A model generated the notes under the pieces. That model made no database searches. It was given only the letters and a program-made list of their open reading frames with translations, and was not told the DNA's origin. From Glomus cerebriforme (taxonomy: Eukaryota; Glomeromycota; Glomeromycetes; Glomerales; Glomeraceae): a DNA stretch of 64,000 nucleotides. A program made the translations under genes and the position numbers. Shown here one piece after another: positions 36,517 to 49,449 of this stretch; within the stretch, counting starts at the first letter, position 1; each line of letters opens with the position of its first letter. The DNA lies in assembly GCA_003550305.1 (NCBI GenBank), contig QKYT01000062.1, positions 178,772-242,771 of the forward strand, read 5' to 3'.

Positions 36517-37451
36517 TTATGATCTTTTTGGAAACAAACTCCAATCATCGTGTATTTTAAAATGCTTGTAAACCTAAAATGTATAAAAATCTCATGAGTA
36601 AATTGAAAATATTAAATTAAACAATAAATAATAAATTATGTATAGTTACCCGACGAAATAATTTAACATGAAACATCGTTAGACTTAAAACCAAAAAAAC
36701 ACAAATAGCACTAAATACTCCAGCAACAATATGAGATACGTTCAAAGGATCATGCTTAAAATTGTTAATCATCGCTATTAATCCACCTCCACCACCGTAA
36801 AGGAATCCTACTCCTATAAAGATACCAAACACGATATCAAGGAATGTAAAAAGAAAGAAGAGCCTATAACTGGTTCGATTATCGTATCTTTTTAAAGGAT
36901 TTTTTGAATAAAAAAGACAATATTTTAGTTCAAATACGACAAAAAAATAAATAAATAAATTAATAAATAAAGGATAGTTACTTGAATGCACGATAAAGAC
37001 TTATATGTCTTGAAAAGAAATCAAATAATGGCCAGATAAACAAATATAATATGGCTAATAGGATTTGTACAATGACATCACCCGCATTTCCGTTTGCAAT
37101 CGTAGTAGCAACAACGGAAATAAAATTAAATATCAAGGTAACGATATAAGCTGAAGAAAATTGAAAATTTTAATCGGTTAATTACTATATATCATATTTT
37201 TTAAAATTTATAATATGAATGAAATAATAATAATACATTACCCAACCATAATACATATGACCGTTCCGCCATTCGAACTGCACTGTCTTCAAGTATTTCA
37301 GCTTGAATATCATGATAAATTATTGGATAACATGGTGGCCTATCATTCAAATTAAAAATTATTTTATACGTAATCTTTTTTTTTTTAAAAAAAATTTTAA
37401 CCAGTAAAAATGAATTTTTTTTAACTACCAGTTTTTCTTTGTTTCAGTCAT
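36517..37451 (-). CDS. SCAMP-family membrane protein (secretory carrier-associated), 194 aa, 5 exons
   Basis: Exons on the minus strand: 37451-37429, 37339-37242, 37150-36982, 36887-36650, 36573-36517; phases close. The protein begins MTETKKNWPPCYPIIYHDIQ. NWPPxxPxxxHDI is the conserved SCAMP entry motif before the first membrane helix. Four hydrophobic segments follow: AYIVTLIFNFISVVATTIA, VIVQILLAILYLFIWPLF, LFFLFTFLDIVFGIFIGVGF and IVAGVFSAICVFLVLSLTMF. Between TM2 and TM3 is RHISLYRAFKYDNRTSYRLF, matching the SCAMP cytoplasmic loop. The C-terminus is short (VYKHFKIHDDWSLFPKRS) and there is no N-terminal NPF repeat. SCAMPs recycle through post-Golgi and endosomal membranes and help exo- and endocytosis. 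The gene is a diverged paralogue of the plus-strand gene at 38843. Confidence 0.85.
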
Positions 37452-38842
37452 TTTTAAAGCTTTTCAATTTTAATTCTTTAAAATAAAAAAAAATATATAT
37501 CGTACCAAATGAAACAATATATAATATATATATGTAATTTTTTTTTAAAAAAAATAAAAATTTTGATGGAAAATTCGTTGAACGAAATTCTTTTACTATT
37601 TAAATAAAAAAAAATAAACAATACAAATTTTAAATACAACTTTGGGTGACACGACTTAATTTGTGCATCATTTGCATTACGTATACTAAACCTATTTATT
37701 CAAATAATATGCATATGAAAGTTCTATAAATGAGTAAATAATGATAGAAATCGATTTTAAATGAGATGTTCCAAACCGGAATTCTTAGCCCAAGAAATAC
37801 TGTATATATGGTGATTGAAGATAACGATATTTTACGATATTTTACGATATTTTACCCACAGTCCCCAGATCTGCACATGACCGGTTTTTGTTCTTTTATA
37901 TCGAAAATCGACACCGCAGAAAACATGATGGCGCAGCGCAAATGAAACTATAATTAATTTTACATAGAACTCTGACTATTTTCACATGATGTGTATTACG
38001 TATCCACAGATAACCTAAGATAAATAATGAGCATAATGAAATCAGAATTTATCAAAATCATTTATTATTTAGTTGTTTAAATGTTTTAAATGAGAATTGA
38101 AGATAATAAATAATTTTAAATTACAGTATATTAACACCAGAATATTTGATATTTCTATATTCGGATGCATCATAAAAACTATAAATATCAGATCCTGAAA
38201 CAACTAATAAATCCTTACTATTCTTTTTTTGTTATTACCCATGAATTTTTTTTTTATAATAATAATAATTATTTAAATAAAATTATCAGGTTAAAAATCA
38301 GGCTGAGCGAATTATATATTAATAACAATCCTGTTAGTAAAAAAATTATGATAAAATCATTTAAAACGTCTTTAATTTTCTTGAAAGTTAAATTTCATAA
38401 AAATATTAAAATATATTAGTTAAAATATTAAAATATTAAAAAAATTTAATTTGTGTAGAAAATATTACTATAAAAGAACATTACAAAAAAAAACGTGAAA
38501 ATTGCTTTAACGGTTGTGTGTTTTTCATTGTTTATCACAAAATTCCGGTTTTATATTTGGCGCAGTAAATTTGCTAAAGAAAAAATTTATTTTTTGACAT
38601 TTTTACTTTTAAATATTTCAGATATGAAAGGATTTGAGAATGAAAAATCAATTTGTAAATGAAATAAAAATGAATATCGAAAAAAAATTTAATAATTAAA
38701 TCCAGCAACAGTAAACGAAATGTGGCTTCTCGATTGTGGCTTAGCAAAAAATAAAATTTAAATAGCAGAGCCACTCCAGTTAAATAATTCATAATTCTTC
38801 TTTCGTTCATTTTTTGTGATTGGCAACTTCTCGTGCGCACTA
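37452..38842. other. Intergenic between divergent SCAMP genes
   Basis: 1.4 kb shared upstream region of the two SCAMP genes. It holds a three-fold tandem GATATTTTAC motif at 37826-37855 and A/T-rich sequence; a Lys-rich frame at 38165-38419 is judged chance. Whether the two promoters overlap cannot be seen. Confidence 0.5.
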
Positions 38843-39698
38843 ATGCGACGATATACAATAGTAGTGATAGATCATGGTGAACAACAAGAACAACAAGCAT
38901 ATAATTGGTAATAATAAATGGTGAATATTGCATTTAATAATGCAAAAAAAATACTAATCCATTATCGCTATAGGCCATCATGTTATCCAATATTGTATCA
39001 TAATATTGAGGCAGAATTTACAGACGAAACAACCAGGAAATTACTTCGTAGAAGCTACTTTTTATGCAAATGTACGTTTTAAATACTGTTTTACTTATTT
39101 TACTATCATTAATACTTACCAAATCCTAATAATTATTTAGTATACGTTGCAATGTTAATAGTACATTCGTGTGCAGACATCGCAATTGCGATAACAGCAA
39201 TGAATGTATTGAATATTTTGGCAGAATTAATAGGATCGGCCATTTATTTAATCTTGATGCCGTTCGGTGATTTTTTCGGTAGACATTTAAGTCTTTATAT
39301 AGCGTTTAAGTAAGTAAATTAAGTAAATAAAATTTTATTTGACATATAAATAATATTAATATATATATATTTTTTAATTAATTAGACATAATCACGAATC
39401 TAGTTTTAGATATTATTTCATTGGGGAGACAATAGTTATTATATTTGGTTTAGTTATTGTTATTGGATTTATATTTAGCGGACTTAGGGTGATTCATTTC
39501 TTTAAAAGTCAATTATATATGTATATTCCTGGTGTTTTTATCGTACTATTTTTATTAATAGCGTTAGTGCTAACAATTCTTCACATTATTCTTACAATCA
39601 AAGTTTATAAGATTTTTAAAAGTAGGAATTTTACTTTATTTCCAAGAAGAGATCCTAATCCTGCTATTACTGTTGGCGGTAGAAGAATTGGTGGATGA
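38843..39698 (+). CDS. SCAMP-family membrane protein, paralogue of the divergent neighbour, 214 aa, 4 exons
   Basis: Exons 38843-38907, 38974-39071, 39141-39309, 39386-39698. It starts MRRYTIVVIDHGEQQEQQAY and joins through an intron to NWPSCYPILYHNIEAEF. Exons 2 and 3 have exactly the lengths of the neighbour's exons 2 and 3 (98 and 169 bp) and the same phases. Membrane segments: LYVAMLIVHSCADIAIAITA, LIGSAIYLILMPFGDFF, IVIIFGLVIVIGFIFSGL, VFIVLLFLLIALVLTIL-like. The loop RHLSLYIAFKHNHESSF and the tail KVYKIFKSRNFTLFPRRDPN align with the other gene. Exons 4 and 5 of the neighbour are a single exon here. Sequence divergence in the TM segments is large, so function may differ. Confidence 0.82.
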
Positions 39699-42600
39699 AA
39701 CTAAATTTGTATATCGTTATTTTGTTATTTATATAGTTCACGTTACATTTGGTAATCATTTATTAAAAAATCATTTTTTTTTTTAAAAAAAATAATTAAT
39801 TTAAAAAATTTTAAAGTTTTAAAAACTATGAATAAATTAAATGAATTTCTTGGCATCATTAATTTTTTTTTTAAAAAAAAAATAACATATATGCATAAAA
39901 TATGTTTGTTTAATTAATTTTTTAAGGATAAATTTTTTTTACTTTAGGTTTTCAAACATTTCGTTTGCAATACCATCATTCCTGAATGGGGTTTCGTTTA
40001 CCCGAATGCGTTGGCAATTTGGAAATCATTATTACATGATTGGCTTTTATTTTATTCCATGTACAGTTAACTAGTATAAAAAAATTACCTTACGATTTAT
40101 AGTTCTTTTAGAGGTTACCTTGTTTCCTTCATATAAATAAATACTCCCCTTTAAGTCAATATTATAAATTTTTAAAATACTTTTTTTTCTAAAAAAAGAT
40201 TCTAATTTATAAGGGTAAACAAGAAGAATATAAATATTTTCATTAAATTTTAGTCTTTAAAAATTATTTCGGCTGAAATTAAAAATTAATTGTATTAGTA
40301 ATCATTGTTCACGTGATATAAAAAAAATTAATCACGATCAAAAAAAAAAAAAATTACAATACAATATGAAAGAATGAAAATTGTATTACTAATAGGAATT
40401 CTTTACCATTTATAGATTAAGATTTAAATATTTGATTTTCTTATTTTCATATTGTTAACGATTCAGATTAAATAAAGTTGTATTAAATAATTATTCTTCA
40501 AATAAAGATCATAAATTTTTATTCTTCTTTTAATATAAAAATTATTAGAATATAATAGAAAAAAAAATTGTATTAATAATTATAATGTTTTCATTATAGA
40601 TGAAAATCATAAAGATCCAAAATCAAAAGTCAAACCGATTTTTGAGCTGATGTTTGGATGATCATATCCAAATCAACTAAACTTGACCTACTGTAGATAA
40701 ATTCAATGGGTTTGAAACGTGGCAATATCCTAAATTTAACCATGTCCTCTCTCTATTTATAAACTCGTTTATATTAATTTATATTAGTTTGGTGCATTAT
40801 TAAGTTGGAGATGAGTTGGAGATGTATGTTCCAAACTCGATTATGTCACAAAACATGATCGTAACTAAAGTTGGATTTACTGTAAGATATGATCATGGAT
40901 CATCTCGAAATTTCCGATTTTTGGTCGTGATTTGATCGTGATATGGTACAAATGGAAATTTACTAAAGTTAATAAAATTTTTTAAAATTTATAATACTTT
41001 CATTAATGTCATTTTTTATGTACAGTTATATGTCCTGTTCAAAAGTAACTCGAATATTTTCTAAATTAATAATATATATATATATCTTATGAGAAAGGAA
41101 AGGATTTGAAAAATTTAAAGGATTTCCCGATTGTTTCTGTGATTTACCCGAAATCATTCATTTTTTGGTATGTTTTTGGACGAATGAAACATATGAACGA
41201 CCCTTTTTTCTAAATTTGGTATATAGTAATTAGTAAACTCACACGTGAAAGCCTGAAAAATGATGAAGATAATTAATTTAACTTGTCCATTGAAGAAATA
41301 TCACAATTCTTAAAATATGGTATTTAATTTACGAGAATTTTCTGTAGATTTTTTATACTAATTATTATATCACTTCTAAAACAAAATTTTCTATTAATTT
41401 TTAAGTTTTGTTGAACGTGAACCCGTAGACACTTAAGAAGAACCCGCTCAAAGTTATATCAAGCCAGCTTCATTCAGAGTACGGGCAGGCCAAGCCCTGC
41501 AATTTACTAACAATTAAAGTATTTCTCTTACTTAAATACATATTATTGCGCTTTTCTACCCCCTATAAATCATCTGATAAAAAAATTATTAGATTACAGG
41601 ACGATTACTGGACAAAAAGCGGACAATTTGTCCTGTAATTGTCCTGTAATCGTAATCACTCAGTAATCGCAACATACACAGAATTCTGAAAACTGCAATA
41701 ATAAAAATTATTAACAGACATAATTTTATTTTAGGCTCGGTTAAATGGAAAAAAACAAATACTTTTGGAAATAAGTATATCAATTATGAACATATTCGTA
41801 ATAAAATAATGAACAAATTACAGTTTGTAATTATCAATTGATTTCTTTCACTAAACCTTTGTAGAATAATAACAAAAATCAAAATATTTGAAGATATAAG
41901 AATTTTTGAAAAATGGAATTTATAAATGATATCACTTGAATCGTCTATGCCGGTTTGACTTTGGTCATTTGAGCTTTAGAATTTAGTGATAATAGGTCAT
42001 TAAAGTTCATTTGAGATTATTTCAATGTCATTTTAAAATGGCTTATCAAAACTATTAAATGTTATGTTAATAAATAAATGTTAAAAGTTGTTATATCGAT
42101 CACAGGACTGATTATACTTACATCAATCCAAATGATTACGTCTTCTTTCACTTGAACTCGAACCTCATGACCTTTTATTGGTGTATCTAGAATTTTTTGA
42201 CACTTTAATTTGACAAATTGAATTAATAATTGTGTAATTGATGATATATCGGCCAATAAAATGAGAAAAATGAGTAAAATGAGTTATAGTTCAAGTTAGT
42301 GTACAATAACATTTAAATAACTCTTGAATTTTATAAAGAAAATGAATTAACATGATTATTATAATAACTGTTTGAAACAATGAATGTTTTTATTGTGGAT
42401 TATATTCTAAAATATTACATAATTTATATATTTTAAAAGTCTTGTACCTTTTCACGATAATAAATACTACATATAAAGGATTATATATATATATGTATAT
42501 TTTTTTTTAGAAATATGTTTCTTTAATTGTTCTGATAGCTTTTTAGAAAAAAAAACAATAAATTATGATTATTAATTATTTTTTAAATAATTTATTATAT

Positions 42601-44121
42601 ATTAATTAAAACATAATTTTGGATATTAAACAAGAAAAAGGATAAAACTAACAACTCTAAAATACAATTTTGAACTGAAAATTGCAAATAATTTTATCTG
42701 TTTCTCAATTACAATGAAAGAAAATTTTAAAATTTTGCAAATAAGACTTTTATAAGACTTATATAAATAAAAAAAGTATGATATAAATATATATAAAAGA
42801 AAAGCTTAAAGTTAAATATTTAAAAGTTAAATAATATTCTAAATAATAATTTTTATAATTTTTATACAAAAATTCAAGTCTAAATATTAACGATAAGGAT
42901 GGTAACACATTTGTAAGATATGCAACAATAATTAAGGACTAATTAATTTCATGAAACATTTCCCAAGAATATTTAATATTTTTCTCAAAATTGTCGGGTT
43001 TTTTATCACCTGATCGATTTCTTTGTCGCCTCAAACCCTTTTTTGGAATTTTTAAATAAATCAAACAACAAAGATTTTCAAAATTACTGAACTCATTAAA
43101 ATATACGCAGTATACGCAGTTCAAAAAATAGGGGAAAAATGCAAGATTTTTTTTTAAAATTTAATATTATTTAAAATAAATAATTTAAAAGATTAAAATA
43201 AAAAAAAAATTTTTATTATATAAAAAGGATAAATTATTTCTATGCTTGGGTCTATATTATGCAAACCAACGTTGTTTTGTACTAAATCAATGTAAATCAC
43301 GGATCAATTCGGGTGCTTTCCTTTCACGGCGTAGTTTGTGCAGATAACCCTTTTTTTTTTTTTTTAGCTTACTAATAATGAGATATTTACAAATTATTTT
43401 AAAATTTCAAAAAATCAAAAAAACTTTCAAATTTAAAAGCAAAGAAAAGAAAGTTGATATTAACAATTTGAGGGATATTGTTTTAAACTTTACACCAAAG
43501 TTAATATGGTTACGTTATTATTTGGTGACTGTTTTTCAAGGGGTTATTTCCATCTGAAATTAAAATTGTGTATTCTGTAAGTTTATGTTTGTACTACAAT
43601 ATGAGTCATAATTATGTTGTTGATTATTCTTGTGACCACTATATAAATACCTGTAGAAATGATCCCCATTTTGGCGCATACAAGCTTTTTTTTTTTTCTT
43701 TAGAACTTTCTTTTTTTTTCAACTATCTTTGTGAGTTGAACTTGCAGTTGAAACAGTTGAAAAGTCTGTTTTAAGTTTGTTAAGTTTCTCTTATTAAAAA
43801 AAAATATTTTTTTTAAAGAAAATTTGGAAATATTGTTTATATTTGGTAAGTAAAAATTCTATAATGTAAAACTTAATAATGACATAATTATTAAAAAAAA
43901 AAAAAAAAATGAAAATAAAAATTATAAGATAAAATGCAATAAAGTTCCTTTAACTTATGATTTAAGATATAAAATAAACCGTTATGTTAAACTTGTTGAA
44001 ATCTTCTAAACAAAGTCAATGATAAAATATGGTCATAAATATTTAATATAGATATCTATATCTCATTTTTTGTCCTATAAATTATTATAATAATAATTAT
44101 AAATAGTGCAAATATTAAGAT
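39699..44121. other. Intergenic with one strong hairpin, no gene seen
   Basis: 4.4 kb up to the chromodomain gene. On the minus strand at 42256-42110 a hydrophobic-then-mixed open frame (QFVKLKCQKILDTPIKGHEV) ends in a good donor site (GTAAGTAT), so it may be a lone exon; no partner exons were found. The inverted repeat at 41592-41651 is listed separately. The remainder is A/T-rich without recognisable structure. Confidence 0.5.
41592..41651. repeat. 25-bp inverted repeat (hairpin) made of GATTAC-GGAC units
   Basis: The left arm 41592-41616 and right arm 41627-41651 are reverse complements at 23 of 25 positions, with a 10-base loop. Each arm is itself a tandem duplication of a GATTAC(A/T)GGAC-like word. 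It may be a mobile-element remnant or an RNA hairpin; no transcript evidence is available from sequence. Confidence 0.7.
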
Positions 44122-44289
44122 ATGCCCCAAAATACGATTGCTAACCAGTATTACGAAGCCGAACGAATTTTAGATGAAAAAGTTATGGGAGATAAATTGC
44201 ATTATTTAATAAAATGGAAAGGATTTGACCAAACTGGAAAACCTTGGGATCCAACTTGGGTATTTATTTTACATCGTTTATAATAAAGA

Positions 44290-44327
<38 letters not shown>

Positions 44328-47300
44328 AAATATCTCCAAAAAATTTATTGTAGGAACCAGCAAGTCATTGTACACCTCCGCTTATTGCTTCCTGGGAACA
44401 AAATAATAGAACGGGGAAAAGAAAATTCAGGTCTCCCATTCCTTCTTCACCTTCGAATAATCCTTTAAAGACCCCTCCAATTAAACGGGAAAGAAAACAC
44501 CAGAAATTATCAGGAGGATTTAGTTATGGTACTCCTTCTGCCAATATGGGTGCCAGTGCGGATTCTCCTATGGTTATAGACTCTGATGATGATTCTTTAA
44601 GAAACTATTTTCTTAAAAATCCTTCTTTTTCTAAATTGAGTTTAGTTGATGGAAGCTCAGGTGTTAGCCCTACTCCGGACGTAATGAATGTCAAAATACA
44701 GCGTCAATCTCTTCATCCTTTTCATATTTTGCTTCCTGTTCCTTTATCAAAATTACAACAAATTGCTTATAAAAGAACAATCGATAAACCTCAAGTTTTT
44801 AAATATTTGGCCGAAACTAATTTGGCAACTCCTCCGGAAATAGACTCAATTATATTTCAGACAAAGGATCAATTACTTAAAATTGTTAATCATTTATCTC
44901 TTCTTTTATCGTCGGCATCTGGTCATTTACAAGGAACGAATGGTTCATATCAAAATTTCGATAAAACGGGAAAGTTGGTGATGATGCAATATTTATTAAA
45001 TGGATTAAGAAATTCTGACCTCACTCTTGGAATTGCTATTCCACAAGGTCCAATAATGAATGTAAATATTCTTTTTTTTTTTTATATGTTTTGTTTTATT
45101 TATTTATATATCTTTTTTTAATAAATAATTTGGTTTTTTTTTTCGGTCGATTTTTTTTTTTTTTTTAGAGTATCATTAAAGACTTTATGAAAAAACATAA
45201 ATTCAATTTTATTATTTTGAATGAAACCGCGAATAAAAAATTGGTGAAGGATACTTCATCCGACAAATTATTATGTATTGTGTTTACAACACCTTTACCA
45301 AAAATGAATGAAGAAGAATTAGTAAGTTTTTTTTTCCCTTGAAAATTTATTTCGTTAATTATATTAATTATAAATTTATAAATTTACTAATGATTTTTAA
45401 TTATTATTTATTATTCATAGCCACAATTTGATCTAGTGATTGCATACGACACAACTTTCAACCAAAAGAAACATTTATTGCATACTAAAACGAATGAAAA
45501 CATTCCGGTTATTAGACTTGTCACAAAGAATACTCTTGAACATGCTCTTAATTATCAAATGTTTCAACATCAAGAAGATAATTCCTCAATTTCAAATCTA
45601 TCATTATTTGAAATGAAAAGGATTTTAACATTTGGATTATGGAAGAAAAATCAATTCGTAGAAGCAGGTTGTGAATTAACAAAATTCGATATTCAAGGGA
45701 CGTGTGATAAAGTATTTCAATGGATTAGCGATGGAATGACGAGACCTTTATCATTTGGTATGGAAACTGCTGTTGAAAAGGTTTGGGGAAAAACTATTCC
45801 ACCAGAACACGTTACTTTTGATAGATTACGTCTTATTGGAACTGGAACTAGTAAAGAACGCAAAGATCTCAAAGATGTTAAAGATCTCGCATTAGTGAAA
45901 GCCGAAAAAAGAATTTCCGAAGTCAATGACGAAGGAAATCTTAAAAGAAGAAAAGTAAATAAAAATTTAAATTTTCCATTTTATTTTAATTCACGATCTA
46001 ATTTTTTTTTTCTTTTTTTTTTAGGATAAAGAAGTGGCACAGGACGATGATGATAATTTCCAGAAGAAGAAAAAAATAAAGATTATAGAAGAAACACCTA
46101 AAGAAATGATAAATTCAAGTGGGTCATCAAAAAGTGATGGTAAAACACTTTCTTTGACAACAGAGATTCCAACTATATTATCGCCTACAGAACCACTTAC
46201 AGAATCACCTATAGAACAAATAAATCCCATGAGTTTGAATAAACCAAAACAAACACAATCACCAAAGAATTCAAGGGATGATTCTAATAGGGAATCACGT
46301 AGAAATTCATTAAAAGATTTATCTAAAGATTCTTATAATAAAAGTAGAGATTCAACTCAAGATACCCTTAATTCTTCATCATCTAAAAGTTCTATTAGAG
46401 AAAGTAATAACAAGATCCTTTCTAAGGATTCAAATAAAACTGTTAGATCTATTTCAAAGGATTCAAATAAGAGTAATAAAGATTCAAGTAAAGAACAGGT
46501 AAAATATTTATTATTGGTTTACTTTTAATTTAATAAATAATCAAACATTAATTAATTTAATTAAATTGTATTTAAAAGAGTATAGAGGAGAATGCGTTAG
46601 AGTGGAAACAAAAATATATGGAATTATTGAATCAATTCAAATCGCAAGAGGAAAAAATAGAAAATCTTACTCAAGAAAAAGATAAATATCTTAAAACAAA
46701 GAATGAATTAAGTTCAGAACTTGCTAAAACAAGAACTCAACTTGGTGATTTACAAGCAAAACGCAAAAAATCATTACTTGAAGTTCAAAATAATGAATTG
46801 GATAAATTGCGAATGGAAATGGCTGAATCTAACCTTGAAAATGGTAAATTAAAATCAGATTTGGAGAGTAAAGATCAAGAGATTCAAAAATTGAAAAAGG
46901 AAGTAGAATCATTAAAAAATAATGCAAAAGTATTGAAAACTAAGATCAAAAGTTTAGAAATTGAAAATCAACAGACAAGATATGGTCAAACAAGTAAATA
47001 TTCAAAGAGAAATGAATCATGGGAAGAAAAAGTGCAAAAATTGGAAGATAAAATCGTAGTATTAGAACAACAATATATACTTAAAGAACAAGAATTAAAG
47101 TTTGCTCAAGAAGAGGAGAAATATCATAAAGATATTACGGAACTTTTATTACAAATGAAAGGAAAAACAAGGGAAGAAATGAAAGCATTATGTTTAGCTA
47201 AAAAAAATAATATTCAATCAAAGTCAAGTTTATCTAATACAATTGCAAATGTAGATGAAAAAGAAAATGAAAAAAATGTAGCTCCAACCATTGAAGAAAT

Positions 47301-47763
47301 TCACACAGTTGAAAATAATACTAATGAAACATCATTAAATAAGACAAAAACTGTGTCAAATGAAGACAAAAAATCATCATCATCATCGTCATCATCATCA
47401 TCATCATTACCATCATTAGTAAATAAAACAAAAACTGCTTCAAATGGAGAAAAAACTTTACCATCAATAAATAGAACAAAAACTGCTTCAAATGGAGAAA
47501 AATCATCATCATTAGTAAATAGAACAAGAACTGCTTCAAATGAAGACAAATCTTCATCATCCTTTGGGTATTATGATTCAGACTTAAATAGATTACCTGG
47601 ACCTCCACTTGTAAATTTTATTACTACTACAAGTTCTTTTACTTGTCATTGGGATAGTTGTAAAAAAGAATTTGAGAACAAAGATGAGTTGAAATCACAT
47701 TTAAAATATGATCATAACTTAGATCCAAATTGCTCTAATAATGTAATCGAAATTAATGATTAA
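44122..47763 (+). CDS. Chromodomain protein with HDA2/3-like module, coiled coil and C2H2 finger, 1063 aa, 6 exons
   Basis: Exons 44122-44259, 44354-45061, 45169-45321, 45421-45954, 46025-46498, 46579-47763, all phase 0. Residues 10-50 are a chromodomain (YYEAERILDEKV, LHYLIKWKGFDQTGKPWDPT) with aromatic cage candidates Y10/Y11, W32 and F35, the pocket that binds methylated histone lysine. Residues ~167-440 resemble the helicase-like fold of class II HDA complex subunits 2/3: LPVPLSKLQQIAYKRTI, LLKIVNHLSLLL, FDLVIAYDTTF and IPVIRLVTKNTLEHAL. No Walker motif is present. Residues ~515-670 are Ser/Lys/Asp-rich; ~670-850 form a long coiled coil (EKIENLTQEKDKYLK and following). A poly-Ser run comes from an (ATC)n tract. 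Residues ~1023-1048 are one C2H2 finger (FTCHWDSCKKEF, SHLKYDH). Likely a nuclear heterochromatin or deacetylase-complex scaffold. The HDA2/3 assignment is by motif, not by search. Confidence 0.8.
47375..47408. repeat. (TCA)n microsatellite encoding poly-serine
   Basis: A tract of TCA/TCG triplets inside the last exon of the chromodomain gene gives a run of about a dozen serines. It is a slippage-prone in-frame repeat. Confidence 0.85.
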
Positions 47764-47962
47764 AATGGTGGAATTATTATTTATATTTTTGGGATGGTTA
47801 CAATTTGTTCAATATTGGTTTTTTTTTACTGTCAAAATTAGTGTTTTAGTGTTATGTGAAAAAAATTATTGAATATGTATACGAAAATAACATTTGTTTA
47901 GATAGATAGATAAAAAAATTTTTTTTGTAGTTAGTTTCAATAAAATCTTAGTATTAAAATGC

Positions 47963-48180
47963 AATAATTTCTTTATTTATAGGATTATATTATAAAATCT
48001 TTCCTAATTAAAACAGTATTTAAGTCAATTATTTCTTTATTTATATATAGGGTTATGATATTTCCTAATTAAAACAGTATTTAAATCAATGATTTCTTTA
48101 TATAGGGATTATGATATATACATTCTTTCCTAATTAAAACAGTATTTAAATCAATGATTTCTTTATTTATAGGATTATTA
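47963..48180. repeat. Tandem repeat, ~63-bp unit, about 3.5 copies
   Basis: The word TTTCCTAATTAAAACAGTAT starts near 47999, 48060 and 48125, each followed by TTAA(A/G)TCAAT, ATTTCTTTAT and a (T)AGG(A/G)TTAT segment. The spacing is 61-65 bp. It lies 200 bp beyond the chromodomain stop codon, so it may be in that gene's 3' untranslated region or just downstream. Confidence 0.8.
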
Positions 48181-49449
48181 TATTTATACAATTTTTCATG
48201 GGTTTATTCTAATTAAAATAGAAGAAATAAGAATAATAAAACTATTCTAAGCTGAAAAAAATATATTAATTCATAGTCCGTATTTTTGCATACTATATAT
48301 ATTCATAATACATAAATTTGATATAACTTTAATATTACAACTTAAATCTTCTATTAATCATTTAATCTTAGAAAAATAATTTTAAAAGATAAAATTTTGT
48401 TAGATTTTATCATCGATGTTTTTTCTTAATGAAAAACTAATTTCAGATCGCAGTCACGTGATCTATATGGAAGAAAAATCATTGCAAAATACCTGAAGTT
48501 ATATCGAATTTCTTATTTATTTGAAATCATATCACAAATGAATGGATTGTATGGAATATATTATATTATTAACATTATAGTTTGGATGGTTCCAACAAAC
48601 ATTGTATTTTTGACCATTTGAAAATTGAATTAAATGCTGAAAATAGTAGTGTATTTTATTTATAAATTGGAAATTTAGACAACCTTAAATAGCATTTTGA
48701 AATACGGAACAAAAATATTCTAATACTGTTCTTAATTAAGATTTTGTCTTAATTGGCTAATTCTGACATTAACATTAGTTATTCCAATTTTATGAAATCA
48801 AGTCTAAATTTTAAGATTCTGATTCAAGAAATTAATTTTATTAATATAGAGTTTTGGTAAATGGTATATTGAAAATTTATTTTATATTATGCATACAGGA
48901 TCAATTTCAATGATAATTAATTAATTATTTTTAAGGTTTGGCAATTCTATAACTGAAATCCAAATTATAGTTAAAATAATTACACAATTTACAGTATACT
49001 AATTACTGATTTTTACTTATATATGATAATAATTAAACATGAAAGTTAATTTTAAAACTTAAATGTTAAATAAATTTCTTTGGTAGTATAATCTATGTAT
49101 AAAATATAAAATTAGTTGGTAAAACTAGTCATTAAACATTTAATTTGTTACCATTACTACTGGTTTAGTAATTGCACTCAACACTACGTGACTTTCAACC
49201 ATGACTTATATGTATTGCAATAAAATGTAATCGTGAAATTGCTGAGCTCAGAAATAACAGCCAAATAACTATTAAACAAAGAGATTTTTATTATTTCCAA
49301 TCAGGTTATCAATTTTTCTTTGCCTCTTAAAAAAAATATACAAATCATTAGTAGCAATGATATTTAATAAGACAAATTCTGCAGATATTATAGATTTTGT
49401 AGTTCCTGTCATTATCTCAATAATCAATCTTATATGGATTATTTGTTGT

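Noticed and set aside
42110..42256. Possible secreted small protein on the minus strand
   Set aside because: Hydrophobic run LILLIFLILLA follows directly after a stop and has no ATG; only a donor site supports an exon.
47301..47608. Minus-strand frames with poly-Asp or poly-Met
   Set aside because: Antisense of the poly-Ser (TCA)n tract in the chromodomain gene.
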